Shown here: positions 14,424 through 23,611 of the stretch, one piece after another
Numbering within the stretch: the stretch's first letter is position 1
Layout: every line of letters begins with the position of its first letter
NCBI RefSeq assembly: GCF_005893125.1
Contig: NZ_VCJS01000011.1
Span: 1-64,000 of the forward strand
From: Nonomuraea basaltis
GTDB taxonomy: Bacteria; Actinomycetota; Actinomycetes; Streptosporangiales; Streptosporangiaceae
Direction of reading: 5' to 3'
Length of the DNA: 64,000 nucleotides
Program-made: the position numbers and the translations under genes
The notes under the pieces: model-generated
Database searches by the model: none
Told to the model about the DNA's origin: nothing
What the model saw: only the letters and a program-made list of their open reading frames with translations

Positions 14424-15053
14424 TCAGTCCCGCGGCGCCAGGTAGCCGCGGGAGAACGCGGCGGCCACGGCGGCTGCGCGGTCGTTGACGCCCAGCTTCG
14501 CGTACACGTGCAGCAGGTGCGTTTTGACCGTCGTCTCGCTGATGAAGAGTCGCTTCGCCGCCTCGCGGTTCGTCGAGCCCTGGGCGATCAGCTCCAACAC
14601 CTCCAGTTCGCGCTGTGACAGCGGTGCCGGGGCCGGTTTGCGCACCTGTCCCAAGAGCCGGGTCGCGACGGTGGGGGAAAGCACCGCCTGCCCGCGTGCC
14701 GCAGCCTCCACCGCGCGGACGAGTTCCGCCCTCGGCGCCTCCTTGAGCAGGTAGCCGGTGGCGCCGGCTTCGATGGCCGGCAGCACGTGGCTGTCCGTGT
14801 CGTACGTGGTGAGCACCAGCACCCGTGACGGCACCCCGCGCTTCGCCAACTCCCTGATGGCGGCGACCCCGTCAGTCCCGGGCATCCGCAGGTCCATGAG
14901 GATCACGTCGGGGCGTAGGCGCTCCCCGGCCGCGACCGCTTCCGCACCGTCAGCGGCTTCGCCGACCACCTCGAAGCGCGGATCGGCGCCGAACATGCCC
15001 CGCAGCCCGTCCCGCACCACCGGGTGGTCGTCGACGATCAGCAGCGAGATCAA
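14424..15053 (-). CDS. NarL/FixJ family response regulator
   Basis: 209 aa. Receiver domain with LLIVDDHPVVRDG (acidic pair), DVILMDLRMPG (phospho-Asp about residue 53), VLTTYDTD and LLKEAP (Lys). C-terminal LuxR HTH: LSQRELEVLELIAQGSTNREAAKRLFISETTVKTHL. Cytosolic DNA-binding output of the kinase encoded just upstream; the TTG start overlaps the kinase stop (TTGA). Remnants of an ABC transporter flank the locus, and such kinase/regulator pairs often control an adjacent ABC exporter. Confidence 0.9.
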   Translation of the reverse strand: MISLLIVDDHPVVRDGLRGMFGADPRFEVVGEAADGAEAVAAGERLRPDVILMDLRMPGTDGVAAIRELAKRGVPSRVLVLTTYDTDSHVLPAIEAGATGYLLKEAPRAELVRAVEAAARGQAVLSPTVATRLLGQVRKPAPAPLSQRELEVLELIAQGSTNREAAKRLFISETTVKTHLLHVYAKLGVNDRAAAVAAAFSRGYLAPRD

Positions 15054-16330
15054 CTCCCGCTCCCGACAGGGATCGCCGGCACCGTCACCGTGATCGCGGT
15101 GCCCCCGCCCGGCTCGGACTCGACGTCCAGCTGCCCCGCGAGGAGCTGCACCCGCTGCCGCATGCCGGCGAGCCCGAAGCCCCCGTCCGCGGAGCGGCCG
15201 GCGCGCTTGGTGTCGGGCAGGAAACCCACTCCGTCGTCCAGCACGTCGAGCGTCACCAGGTCCTCCATGTACGACAGGGTCAGGGAGACCCGATTGGCTC
15301 GTGCGTGCTTGGCGACGTTGGCGAGAGCCTCCTGCGCGGTCCGCAGCAGTGCCACCTCGACGTCGGTGTGCATCGGCCGGGCGTCGCCGGTCGTGATGAG
15401 CACCGCCTCGACGCGGTTCACCTCCGACCAGCGCTTGGCCACGTCGCCGATCGCGTCCGGGAGGCGCGCCTCCGCCAGTGCGGACGGCCCCACCGCGTGC
15501 ACCGTCCGGCGGGCCTCGGTGAGGCTCTCGCGGGCCAGGTCCATCGCGTTCGCCACGTGCCGGCGCGACACCGCCGGTTCGTTCGACGCCTGCTCGGCGG
15601 CCTGGAGCTGGGTGAGGATGCCGGCCAGCCCCTGAGCGAGAGTGTCGTGGATCTCCCGCGCCATCCGCTGCCGCTCGTCGAGCACGCCGGCCTCGCGGGC
15701 CTGCACCAGCAGTTGAGCGTGCAGGCCCGCGTTCTCCGCCAGTGCGGTCTCCAGCTGGGCGTTGGCCTTGTGCAACTCGACCAGCGCCCGCTTCTGCCGG
15801 TGATTGCGCCGGTCGGACATCACGTCGGCGTAGAAGCCCGCCGTGGCCATCACCGTGGTGAGCGCGCTGACGGCGGGCCACTTCCACCACTGGTCGGCCG
15901 TGATGTTGGCCGACCCTCCCACGTAGGAGACCGCCGAGACCGCGGACGTGACGGCCACGCCAACGTACCGCCACCGGCCCCTCAGGTACTGGAAGGCGTG
16001 CACGTAGCCGATGAAGGCGAAGAAGCCGAACCAGGGCGTGAGCAACACCAGGCAGGCGGTCACCGCCACGAGCCCCGTGTAGTACAGGCCCATCAGCGGG
16101 CCGTTGCCGTGCAACTCCGGATGGAACGTGTGGAACCACATCACCCACGCGGTGAGCAGGGTGGAGAGCCCGAGCACCCCGGGGAGGTGTACCTCCGCGT
16201 TCCAGAGCGGCTGCAGCAGAGTGAACACGACGCTGACCGCGAGCAGCGGGTACGGGAGCACTTTCAGGACCGTGGTCTGCTTGCGCTCCCAGCAGTCGAA
16301 CTCCTCGCGCAACTCGGCCTCGACACTCAC
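15050..16330 (-). CDS. NarL-type sensor histidine kinase
   Basis: 426 aa. Residues 20-165 hold about five to six hydrophobic membrane segments. The HisKA_3 box is ERQRMAREIHDTLAQGLAGILTQLQAAEQ with the phospho-accepting His, followed by a GHKL ATPase domain (QEALANVAKHARA N box, DVLDDGVGFLPD, GGFGLAGMRQRVQ). The signal is unknown. It ends in a 4-bp overlap with the response regulator. Upstream on the same strand is a fragment of an ABC-2 permease, so the pair once sat behind an ABC transporter operon. Confidence 0.9.
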   Translation of the reverse strand: MSVEAELREEFDCWERKQTTVLKVLPYPLLAVSVVFTLLQPLWNAEVHLPGVLGLSTLLTAWVMWFHTFHPELHGNGPLMGLYYTGLVAVTACLVLLTPWFGFFAFIGYVHAFQYLRGRWRYVGVAVTSAVSAVSYVGGSANITADQWWKWPAVSALTTVMATAGFYADVMSDRRNHRQKRALVELHKANAQLETALAENAGLHAQLLVQAREAGVLDERQRMAREIHDTLAQGLAGILTQLQAAEQASNEPAVSRRHVANAMDLARESLTEARRTVHAVGPSALAEARLPDAIGDVAKRWSEVNRVEAVLITTGDARPMHTDVEVALLRTAQEALANVAKHARANRVSLTLSYMEDLVTLDVLDDGVGFLPDTKRAGRSADGGFGLAGMRQRVQLLAGQLDVESEPGGGTAITVTVPAIPVGSGS

Positions 16331-16348
16331 GATCTGCTCCCAGCGGAA

Positions 16349-16460
16349 CTACCTCCTGGCCGGGATACCGGCGAGGATCGCCCACCCCAGCGCCACGGCC
16401 AAGTGCAGCGGCTGCGGCCAGTGACCGGCCGTGGCGTCCTGCAATGATTGCACGCCCGCG
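16349..16460 (-). pseudogene. ABC-2 type permease, C-terminal remnant
   Basis: The minus strand reads SLQDATAGHWPQPLHLAVAL then GWAILAGIPARR and a stop (16349-16351): one amphipathic loop plus a last membrane helix, typical of the C-terminus of ABC-2 permeases. No start or further domain is present. The matching ATPase N-terminus lies at 17817-17919, on the far side of the acyltransferase gene. From 16461 to 16600 I see nothing. Confidence 0.45.
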
Positions 16461-16600
16461 CCCAGCGGGGTGAACGGCTGGTACTCGCACCCGTCGGGTG
16501 TCTGCGAATACCAGCCGCTCGACTGTTGACCTTCGCAGTCGGCTCACCGCAGCGAGATCGGGTACACCGTCACGCGGGGCAGCCGCAACCTGAAGTTGTG

Positions 16601-17746
16601 CTACACCACTGCCCGTACGGCGGGCATACGGCGCAGAGCGCCCGAGATCGCCCAGCTCCCGGCCGCGGCGAGCACCAGGGTCAGCAGGAACGTCGGCACG
16701 GGTGCCGCGTCGAGTGATTGAAGCACCGCCACAGCTCCGACGATGACCGGCGCGTGCACGAGGTACACGGTGAAGGCGTTGTCGGCGAGGTAGCGGCTGA
16801 ACCGCGACGTACCGGCGACGAAGCGTTCGAACACGCGCAGCAGGACCAGGATGACGCCGACCGCGAACAGCGACTCCCACAGGGCGAGAGCCAGGTGGGC
16901 GAGGTCGTGACTGGCCAGGGCGCCGGACGACCCGAAGCCCCGGTAGCCGCCCAGCGCCATCGGCACGAACGACACCACCACGAAGAGCACGCCGAACCAG
17001 CCCGATCTCCGCGGAAGCGTCGCGAACCAGCGGCGGCGGTAGGCCGCGACACCGGCGGCGAAGAGCAGCACGTACTGGGGCATGTAGGCGGCGTCGGGCA
17101 GTCCGAGCACCGGTTCATAGGTGCTGAGAGGGACAAAAATCCGCCACGCATAGGTAACCACGGCGAGGACGAGCACGAAGGCGAGCAGATCCCGCCGCCG
17201 CAACGGTCGTGACCGCACTGGCTCCGCAGTCGTGCGTAGGTGCCGTGACAACGCATACGCGAGCGAGAAGATCAGCAGCATTTCGAGGAACCAGGCGGGC
17301 CCGACCTCCCAGGAGGTGAAGTAGTAGACCGCGAAAGATGGCCGGGTCGCGGCCGGCAGGTCGAGGTAGGTCGGCAGGATGAAGAACGGCCGCAGCAGCA
17401 CGATGAACCCGAGGAAAGGAATCCCGAGCCGCTTCAGGCGCTCGACCGCGAACTTGCCCGGCCCTTTCCGGTCGGCCGCGCCGGGTACGAAATATCCGGA
17501 CAGCAGGAAGAAGAACCCCATGAAGAACGTCTGGTTGACCAGGAGCAGCAGGTCCAACGGCAGCGCGGCGGTCGACGAAGCAGGCTGTTGCCAGTTGGGC
17601 CAGAGGTCGAGATTGCTGTAGGGGGCCGCAGAGTGGTGCGCGACCACCAGGAAGGTCAGGAAGATGCGGAGGTTGTCGATGTAGAAGATGCGTGCCGGGC
17701 GCGAAGTGCGGACGACGTCAGGTTGTGTTCTCACAGGGCAGTACAT
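16601..17746 (-). CDS. Acyltransferase 3 family membrane protein
   Basis: About 381 aa (an alternative ATG at 17788 adds 14). It has the acyltransferase-3 signature: RIFYIDNLRIFLTFLVVAHHSA (R..xxD..R......VVxxH), FMGFFFLLSGYFVPGAA, PAWFLEMLLIFSLAY and about ten hydrophobic helices, ending with LADNAFTVYLVHAPVIVG. These enzymes transfer acyl groups to sugars or other acceptors at the membrane. The gene lies between an ABC ATPase N-terminal fragment and an ABC permease C-terminal fragment on the same strand, so it seems to have replaced the middle of a transporter operon. Confidence 0.85.
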   Translation of the reverse strand: MYCPVRTQPDVVRTSRPARIFYIDNLRIFLTFLVVAHHSAAPYSNLDLWPNWQQPASSTAALPLDLLLLVNQTFFMGFFFLLSGYFVPGAADRKGPGKFAVERLKRLGIPFLGFIVLLRPFFILPTYLDLPAATRPSFAVYYFTSWEVGPAWFLEMLLIFSLAYALSRHLRTTAEPVRSRPLRRRDLLAFVLVLAVVTYAWRIFVPLSTYEPVLGLPDAAYMPQYVLLFAAGVAAYRRRWFATLPRRSGWFGVLFVVVSFVPMALGGYRGFGSSGALASHDLAHLALALWESLFAVGVILVLLRVFERFVAGTSRFSRYLADNAFTVYLVHAPVIVGAVAVLQSLDAAPVPTFLLTLVLAAAGSWAISGALRRMPAVRAVV

Positions 17747-17816
17747 CCCGTCAGCTCGACCTGGGAGAACTGGAGCCGCGACGGGCACCCCGGGATAGCG
17801 AGAGCGGCTCCCGTGT

Positions 17817-17919
17817 CAAATCCGAAGATCTCGCCCTGCTCGACGGCGAAGCCAACCCCGTGCACCGCGGTGTGGTCGCCGTAGCGCTTGATGAGGCCGT
17901 GTACCTCGATGATCGCCAT
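17817..17919 (-). pseudogene. ABC transporter ATPase, N-terminal remnant
   Basis: ATG at 17919 opens MAIIEVHGLIKRYGDHTAVHG then VGFAVEQGEIFGF, the first 34 residues of an ABC ATPase up to just before the Walker A motif (normally GEIFGFLGPNGAGKT). The sequence then diverges. The break is sharp, pointing to a recombination or insertion event. Confidence 0.75.
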
Positions 17920-17976
17920 GTGCAAGAGCCTGCCGCCCGCGGGGGCGCGCCGGATCGACCACGCGGGCGGGGATCA

Positions 17977-18020
17977 CCGCGGACGCGGTGGACCCCTCCA
18001 TCCTCCGATCGGAGGATGGA
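17977..18020. promoter_or_regulatory. Perfect 24-bp palindrome and adjacent inverted repeat
   Basis: 17997-18020 is a perfect palindrome with arms TCCATCCTCCGA / TCGGAGGATGGA. Next to it, ACCGCG-GA-CGCGGT lies at 17977-17990. Both sit 60-100 bp upstream of the ATPase remnant's start, where an operator of the old ABC/two-component operon would be. Confidence 0.6.
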
Positions 18021-19240
18021 CGGCAGGGCGGCGACGTGCTCGCAGCCCGGTTCGCCGGCCGGCACCTGCCGGCGGTGGTAGACGATCCTCCGGCGGGCGC
18101 CAGGAGAAGAAGCGGGAACCCGCCGGGTTCGGCCGGGCACTGCTGCGATACCGGCGGGCGTCCGGCTCGTCGCAAGTCGACATCGCGGATGCGTCGAGGA
18201 GTGAGCGTCCGCCTCCCGTACTGCGGCCGCAGACAGGCCTGCACCAAGGGGTATCCGGCCGCTCATCGCCCGCCGCGGCGTCGACCACGGCTCCGGATTC
18301 GGCGTGCACCGATGGGTCGTCGAGCAGCCCCTGGCTCTGCTGCACTGGTTCCGCGCCTGCGGATCCGCCGGGAGATCCGCGACGACATTCACAAAGCCTT
18401 CCTCAGCCTCGCCTGCTCGATCATCTGCTGGCGACGCCTCCAACACCTTTTGCCGCGCGATCGACGGGCGGTCGCGGTTCCACGATTCGAGGTCCACGCC
18501 TCGCTCACGTTCTCGGCCAGTTCGCGCGTGTATCGCCGCAGAGTCGTACTGCAAGACCTGCTGGAAGTCGATGACCGCCCTGGCGGTGTTCCTTTCCTAC
18601 GGGGCAAGTGCGGTAAGGCTCGACCGGGCGGCCGGAGTGGAACTCATCTGAGGACTCCGTCAGACACGGGCAATGTGCGAGACGCTCGATCGCTTGTGTT
18701 CGAGGTCGCGGGAGCATCGGCGAGGCCGTGCGCAGAAGCCCTGGGCAGGAACACCGCTTCGCCGGCAGTCGGAGGAACAGCGTCGCCGACCGGCGGCATC
18801 AGCCAGCATCGACCTTGCCGCACGACGAGGAACCCCGCGACGGCGACAAGGGAATCCGGAAAACCGGTCGTCGGCGAAGTTCTTGGCGGTACGGGCCTGC
18901 GGCTGAGCGTGCGCGCAGACGCAGTGGCAGCCGGTCGGCACCTGCCGCATCGATAATGATCCGCAGACGGTGGTAAGGCCGGAGCTTGCGGTGAACAGCG
19001 TGGAGAACTTCATAGTCGCCAACGCATCTGTTGTGTCCACGATCAGGGCTGCCCAGACTTGGGCGCGGTCCATAGTCGTTGACCATGTGAGTGAACAACA
19101 CCCTTGTGGTTCCGGGGCGGTTACAGGGCGCTGCGCATGATCAGCAGCTGGTCGGCGAACGACGAACGGGCCGATGCGGCGGCCTGTCGCAGGTCGATAT
19201 CGCCCCGCGATGCTGCTGTTGCCGGCGAACTCGGATGGGC
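18021..19240 (+). pseudogene. Degenerate region with IS5-family transposase remnant (18300-18440)
   Basis: No intact gene in about 1.2 kb. Around 18300-18440 the plus strand reads HRWVVEQPLALLHWFR and, after a one-base shift, RLRIRREIRDDIHKAFLSLA then CSIICWRR, the C-terminal end of IS5-type transposases (RWVVERT..WL..FRRL...DIH.AFL.LA..IICWRR). The rest has stop codons in all likely frames and no recognisable motif. This is probably the scar that rearranged the ABC locus. Confidence 0.55.
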
Positions 19241-19241
19241 G

Positions 19242-20123
19242 TCACTGCTCGGTGATGTTGGGGTTCGGTTCGAGGATGGGGGTGGTTGCGGTCCAGCTGG
19301 CGAGGATGTCGATGGCTCGTCGTGAGGGTGATTCCGGTTCGGTGGTGTAGATGAACAGGGTGGTCTCGGGGTCGCCGGGAAGGGCGAGGGTTTCGTATTC
19401 GACGGTGAGGTCTCCGACGAGGTTGTGGCGGAGGCGTTTGGAGCCGTGGGTGCGCTGGTGGACGCGGTGTTGTTCCCACCATTGGTCGAATTCGCGGCTG
19501 TGTTCGCGTAGTTCGGTGACGAGGTCGGTGGTGACGCGGTCGTCGGGGTGGCGGCCGACTTCGAACCGGAGGCTTTCGACGGCGGCGCGGGCTTGGTCGG
19601 GCCAGTCGAGGAAGAGGGCTCGGGCGTCGCCGTCGAGGAACATCCAGCGGGCGTAGTTGCGGTGGGCGGCGGGGAGCTGGTCGAAGTCGGTGAAGAGGGC
19701 TTTGGCCATGCGGTTGGCGGCGAGGATGTCGGTGCGGCGGCCGAGGATGAGGGCGGGTTCGCCGTCGAGGGCGTCGAGGAGCTGGTAAAGGCCGGGGCGG
19801 ACGCGCTGGACGTCGTGGGCTCGGCGGGGGGTGGGTGTCGAGGTCAGGCCGATGAGGTCTTTGAGGTGGGCACGTCCGGCGGCGTCGAGGCCGAGGGCGC
19901 GGCCGATGGCTTCGACGACGGCGGCGGAGGGAGTGATGCGGCGGCCTTGTTCGAGGCGGGCGTAGTAGTCGGTGGATACGCCGGCGAGGCGGGCGACTTC
20001 TTCGCGGCGGAGGCCGGGTACGCGGCGGACGCGTCCGTCGGGGGGCAGGCCGGCGCGCGCGGGGTCGATCTCGCTGCGGGCGCGCCGTAGGAAATCGGCG
20101 AGTTCTTGGTTGGTTCTGTTCAC
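19242..20123 (-). CDS. XRE regulator with MmyB-like ligand-binding domain
   Basis: 293 aa from a GTG at 20123. N-terminal HTH: ELADFLRRARSEIDP, RRVPGLRREEVARLAGVSTD, YYARLEQGRR. The MmyB ligand-binding domain follows from about residue 105 (GEPALILGRRTDILAANRMAKAL, NYARWMFLDGDARALF, LTVEYETLALPGDPETTLFIYT). It is divergent from an SDR gene; XRE/MmyB regulators next to SDR genes are a very common actinomycete pairing, with the regulator repressing the SDR. A possible binding site lies at 20146-20192. Confidence 0.88.
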   Translation of the reverse strand: MNRTNQELADFLRRARSEIDPARAGLPPDGRVRRVPGLRREEVARLAGVSTDYYARLEQGRRITPSAAVVEAIGRALGLDAAGRAHLKDLIGLTSTPTPRRAHDVQRVRPGLYQLLDALDGEPALILGRRTDILAANRMAKALFTDFDQLPAAHRNYARWMFLDGDARALFLDWPDQARAAVESLRFEVGRHPDDRVTTDLVTELREHSREFDQWWEQHRVHQRTHGSKRLRHNLVGDLTVEYETLALPGDPETTLFIYTTEPESPSRRAIDILASWTATTPILEPNPNITEQ

Positions 20124-20145
20124 GGGTTCGAGTATCCCTGAGCTG

Positions 20146-20192
20146 GCGCGGTCCTGGGTGGACCGGCGAGTCCTAGGTTCCGAAGACCGCGC
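20146..20192. promoter_or_regulatory. Repeats in the XRE/SDR intergenic region
   Basis: GCGCGGTC (20146-20153) and GACCGCGC (20185-20192) form an inverted repeat. Inside are TCCTGGGT (20152-20159) and TCCTAGGT (20171-20178), 19 bp apart. Candidate operator for the divergent pair. Confidence 0.4.
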
Positions 20193-20307
20193 CTCCACAG
20201 GGCGCGAGATAGGCCCCCAATGGGGTTCGCGGCGGGTCACTCTTGAAGCACGCCACCACGGGAACAGCCCGGAGGCGCATCACCGAAATCGTGAGCAAAG
20301 GACGACC

Positions 20308-21168
20308 ATGAGTTTCCCGACGGATCGACCCGCGACCTGGTTCGTGACCGGTACCTCCCGCGGTCTGGGCCTGGAGCTGGTCACGCAGCTGCTCCAGCGG
20401 GGCGACCAGGTCGCCGCGACGACCCGTTCCACGGAGCGGCTGCTGGCAGCCCTCGGTGACCGCGTCGACACTTCGCGGCTGCTGCCGCTGACCGTCGACC
20501 TGCGTGATGACGAGCAGGTCCGGCAGGCTGTCCGCCAAGCCACGGAGCGGTTCGGCGGGCTCGACGTGGTCGTCAACAACGCTGGCTACGGCTACCTGGC
20601 CGCCGTGGAGGAGACGAGTGCCCGCGAGGTTCGCGACATGCTCGACGTCCAGGTCGTCGGGGTGTGGAACGTATTGCGTGCCACGCTGCCGGTCCTTCGC
20701 GAGCAGAAGAGCGGTCATGTAGTCAACGTGTCGTCGATTCTCGGGCTGACCGCGGTTCCGGGCTGGGGCCTCTACTGCGCGGGCAAGTTCGCGCTCGAGG
20801 GTCTCACCGAAGCGCTGGCCCAGGAGATGGCCGACTTCGACGTCAAGGTCACCATCGTCGAGCCCGGCTACTTCCGCACCGATTTCCTCACCACCGACTC
20901 GCTCGCGCTGCCCGCCTCGACGACGGATGCGTACCCGGGTCTGCGTGAGATGACCGAGAACCACCTGAAGCTCCAGGGCAACCAGCTGGGCAACCCGGTC
21001 AAGGGCGCGGAGGCGATCATCCGCCAGGTTGCCAGCGGCGAGGGCCCGCTGCGCCAGCTGCTCGGCTCGGACGCCCACGCCTACGCCACCGCGAAGGTCG
21101 ATGCCCTGCGCGCGAACCTCGAGGCCACCGCGCAGACCGCCGACGCCACTGACTTCGCCGATGCCTGA
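20308..21168 (+). CDS. Short-chain dehydrogenase/reductase
   Basis: 286 aa classical SDR. TGTSRGLGLELV gives the TGxxxGxG cofactor motif, VVVNNAGYG the NNAG motif, NVSSILGLTAVPGWGLYCAGKFALEGL the catalytic Ser and YxxxK. An Arg in TRST after the second strand suggests NADP preference. Starts at the ATG at 20308, 185 bp from the divergent regulator. The substrate cannot be told. It is followed by DJ-1-like, aldehyde dehydrogenase and lyase genes on the same strand. Confidence 0.9.
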   Translation: MSFPTDRPATWFVTGTSRGLGLELVTQLLQRGDQVAATTRSTERLLAALGDRVDTSRLLPLTVDLRDDEQVRQAVRQATERFGGLDVVVNNAGYGYLAAVEETSAREVRDMLDVQVVGVWNVLRATLPVLREQKSGHVVNVSSILGLTAVPGWGLYCAGKFALEGLTEALAQEMADFDVKVTIVEPGYFRTDFLTTDSLALPASTTDAYPGLREMTENHLKLQGNQLGNPVKGAEAIIRQVASGEGPLRQLLGSDAHAYATAKVDALRANLEATAQTADATDFADA

Positions 21169-21200
21169 GAATTCGCCGTTTGTCACAGAAAGGACAAATC

Positions 21201-21893
21201 GTGCGCAAAATTCTGATCGTCATGTCCGCCGCCGGCATCTGGGAACGCAACGACGGCTCGGAATACCCGACCGGGTACTGGGCCGAAGAGCTCGCTGCGC
21301 CCCACGAGAAGTTCGTGCAGGCCGGCTTCACGGTCGACTTCGCTTCCCCGGGCGGCGTTCTGCAGCCGCTCGACGCCCACAGTGCCGACCCGGAGATCGC
21401 CGGCCCGGACTGTGCGCACTACGTGGAGCACGCCGCGCGGGCCCTGAGTGAGTTCGGTCCGCTGCTCAAGCTGGACGAAATCGACATCAACCACTACGTC
21501 GCTGTGGTCATCCCCGGCGGGCACGGTCCTGTGGTCGACCTCTACCAAGACCGTGACCTCGGCCGCCTGCTCACCGAGGCGGACGCGGCCGGGAAGATCA
21601 TCGGGGCCGTTTGCCACGGCCCGGCCGGCCTTCTGTCCGCCGTGGACGAGAACGGCAAGTGGCTGTTCGCAGGTCGGGAGATGACGGCCTTCACCGACGA
21701 GGAGGAGCAGAGCTTCGGCACTGCGGAAGGCGCTCCGTGGCTGCTGGCCAGCACGCTGCGTCAGAAGGGTGCGAAGCACTCCGGGGGACCGGCGTACCAG
21801 GCGTACAACATGCAGGACCGGAACCTCTTCACCGGCCAGAACCCGGCCTCCAGCGCCCCCATGGCCGAGGCCATGATCGGCGCGCTCAAGTAG
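21201..21893 (+). CDS. Type 1 glutamine amidotransferase-like (DJ-1/PfpI) protein
   Basis: 230 aa, GTG start 32 bp after the SDR stop with AGAAAGGA upstream. The fold markers are ILIVMSAAGIW, FASPGG, VVIPGGHGPVVDL and the nucleophile elbow GAVCHGPAGLL with Cys followed by His. This group (YajL/Hsp31-like) covers chaperone, glyoxalase III and deglycase activities acting on reactive aldehydes. Its place next to an aldehyde dehydrogenase suggests aldehyde detoxification. Confidence 0.88.
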   Translation: MRKILIVMSAAGIWERNDGSEYPTGYWAEELAAPHEKFVQAGFTVDFASPGGVLQPLDAHSADPEIAGPDCAHYVEHAARALSEFGPLLKLDEIDINHYVAVVIPGGHGPVVDLYQDRDLGRLLTEADAAGKIIGAVCHGPAGLLSAVDENGKWLFAGREMTAFTDEEEQSFGTAEGAPWLLASTLRQKGAKHSGGPAYQAYNMQDRNLFTGQNPASSAPMAEAMIGALK

Positions 21894-22051
21894 CAGTGCT
21901 CACCAGCTAGCCGGGAAGCCGACAGCCTGCCCGCCACTCGGTCTTTCCCCAGCTGCCGCAGTTTGTGCTGCCCGCCCCACTGGTCCGGGAGCGGCGCCAC
22001 CAACCCCATCCGTCGGCTGATGATCCCCATCACGATCGCTCAGGAAGAAGC

Positions 22052-23611
22052 GTGGAAAACGTGGTCACATCTCTGCCTCAACCCGATGCCGTTGAACGTG
22101 TCGAGAAGGGCTTGTTCATCGGCGGTCGATGGCGATCGGCATCCGGCGGGGGTAGCTTCTCGGTGGAGGATCCGGCCACCGGGCGGACACTGTGCGAGGT
22201 GTCGGAAGCGACCCCGACGGATGCGCTGGCCGCCCTTGACGCCGCAAGTGCCGCACAGACGAAGTGGGCTGCGGTACCCCCGCGCCGGCGGGGCGAGATC
22301 CTTCGGCGTGCCCACGATCTGCTGATCGAGCGCATTGACGAGTTCGCGTTGCTGATCACCCTGGAGATGGGCAAGTCACTGGCCGAGTCCCGGGCGGAGG
22401 TCGAGTACGGCGCGAACTACTTGCGCTGGTTCGGTGAGGAAGCCGTCCGGATCGACGGAAGCTGGAAGGTCAGCGAGGACGGCACCGCCCGAGTACTGGT
22501 CACCCGTCAGCCGGTCGGGCCCTGCCTGCTGATCACGCCTTGGAACGCGCCGCTGGCCATGCCGGCCCGCAAGATCGGCCCGGCCGTGGCCGCCGGCTGC
22601 ACCATGGTTGTCAAACCCGCGCAGCAGACACCCCTGACGACGGCTGCGTTGGCGGCGCTTCTGACCGAAGCCGGCCTGCCCAGTGGCGTGCTCAACATCG
22701 TTCCCACCACACGAGCCGCCGCGATCACCGAGTCCCTCCTCCTGGACGGCCGGCTGCGCAAGTTGTCGTTCACCGGCTCCACGCCCGTCGGCCGCACGTT
22801 GCTGTCCCAGGCAGCCGACACCGTCTTGCGGACCTCGATGGAGCTGGGGGGCAATGCTCCGTTCATCGTCTGCCGCGACGCCGACATCGACGCCGCAGTC
22901 GAGGGTGCGATGACCGCCAAGCTCCGGAACGTCGGTGAGGCCTGTATCGCCGCCAATCGCTTCCACGTACACGCCGACGTCGTCGACGAGTTCAGTGAGA
23001 AGCTCGTCGCGCGCATGAGCACCATCACCGTCGGACCCGGCACGGACCCTGCCTCCGACCTCGGGCCGATGATCGACGCGCGCCAGCGACGCAGGGTCGC
23101 GGACCTGGTCGACGAAACAGTCGACGCGGGCGCCCGGGTGCGCACCGGCGCTCGGGTTCCCGAGGGACCGGGCTACTTCTACCCGCCCACCGTACTCACC
23201 AACGTCCCCGCTGGCACTCGCATCACACGCGAGGAAATCTTCGGCCCGGTCGCGGCCATCCAAACCTTCATCACCGAAGCCGAAGCCCTGCACGACGCCA
23301 ACAACACCGAGTTCGGTCTCGTGAGCTACCTCTACACCCAGGATCTGGGTCAGGCGCTCCGGATGAGCGAACAGCTCGAAACGGGCATGGTGGGTCTGAA
23401 CCGCGGCTACGTGTCCGACCCGAGCGCTCCCTTCGGTGGCATGAAGCAGTCCGGCATCGGCCGGGAAGGTGGTAACACCGGGATCGACGAATACCTGGAG
23501 CAGAAGTACGTAGCCATCCACATGGGTACTCCCCAGTGCGGGGACAACGGTGCCCTCTCCGCGGCAGCGCCGATCCGATCCGGCGTCGGTGGGCCGGAGG
23601 GCGGGCGATGA
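22052..23611 (+). CDS. Aldehyde dehydrogenase family protein (succinate-semialdehyde dehydrogenase-like)
   Basis: 519 aa. N-terminus KGLFIGGRWRSA, cofactor region PWNAPLAMPARKIGPAVAAGCTMVVKPA, LSFTGSTPVGR, ELGGNAPFIV with the general-base Glu, and VGEACIAANRF with the catalytic Cys. C-terminus has GMKQSGIGREGG. Most like GabD-type enzymes that oxidise semialdehydes with NAD(P). The GTG at 22052 follows AGGAAG; upstream in-frame codons are not protein-like. The stop overlaps the lyase start (ATGA), so the two act in one unit, perhaps cleavage and oxidation of a dicarboxylic or aromatic intermediate. Confidence 0.88.
   Translation: MENVVTSLPQPDAVERVEKGLFIGGRWRSASGGGSFSVEDPATGRTLCEVSEATPTDALAALDAASAAQTKWAAVPPRRRGEILRRAHDLLIERIDEFALLITLEMGKSLAESRAEVEYGANYLRWFGEEAVRIDGSWKVSEDGTARVLVTRQPVGPCLLITPWNAPLAMPARKIGPAVAAGCTMVVKPAQQTPLTTAALAALLTEAGLPSGVLNIVPTTRAAAITESLLLDGRLRKLSFTGSTPVGRTLLSQAADTVLRTSMELGGNAPFIVCRDADIDAAVEGAMTAKLRNVGEACIAANRFHVHADVVDEFSEKLVARMSTITVGPGTDPASDLGPMIDARQRRRVADLVDETVDAGARVRTGARVPEGPGYFYPPTVLTNVPAGTRITREEIFGPVAAIQTFITEAEALHDANNTEFGLVSYLYTQDLGQALRMSEQLETGMVGLNRGYVSDPSAPFGGMKQSGIGREGGNTGIDEYLEQKYVAIHMGTPQCGDNGALSAAAPIRSGVGGPEGGR

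Noticed and set aside
14424-16880. An 818-codon minus-strand frame covering the response regulator and beyond
   Set aside because: Only its last 209 codons are the regulator; the rest is the shadow of the histidine kinase in another frame, Arg/Gly-rich and without motifs.
17988-18956. 322-codon plus-strand frame as a gene
   Set aside because: Arg/Pro-rich with no start signals; only the short IS5-like piece within it is recognisable, and that needs a frameshift.
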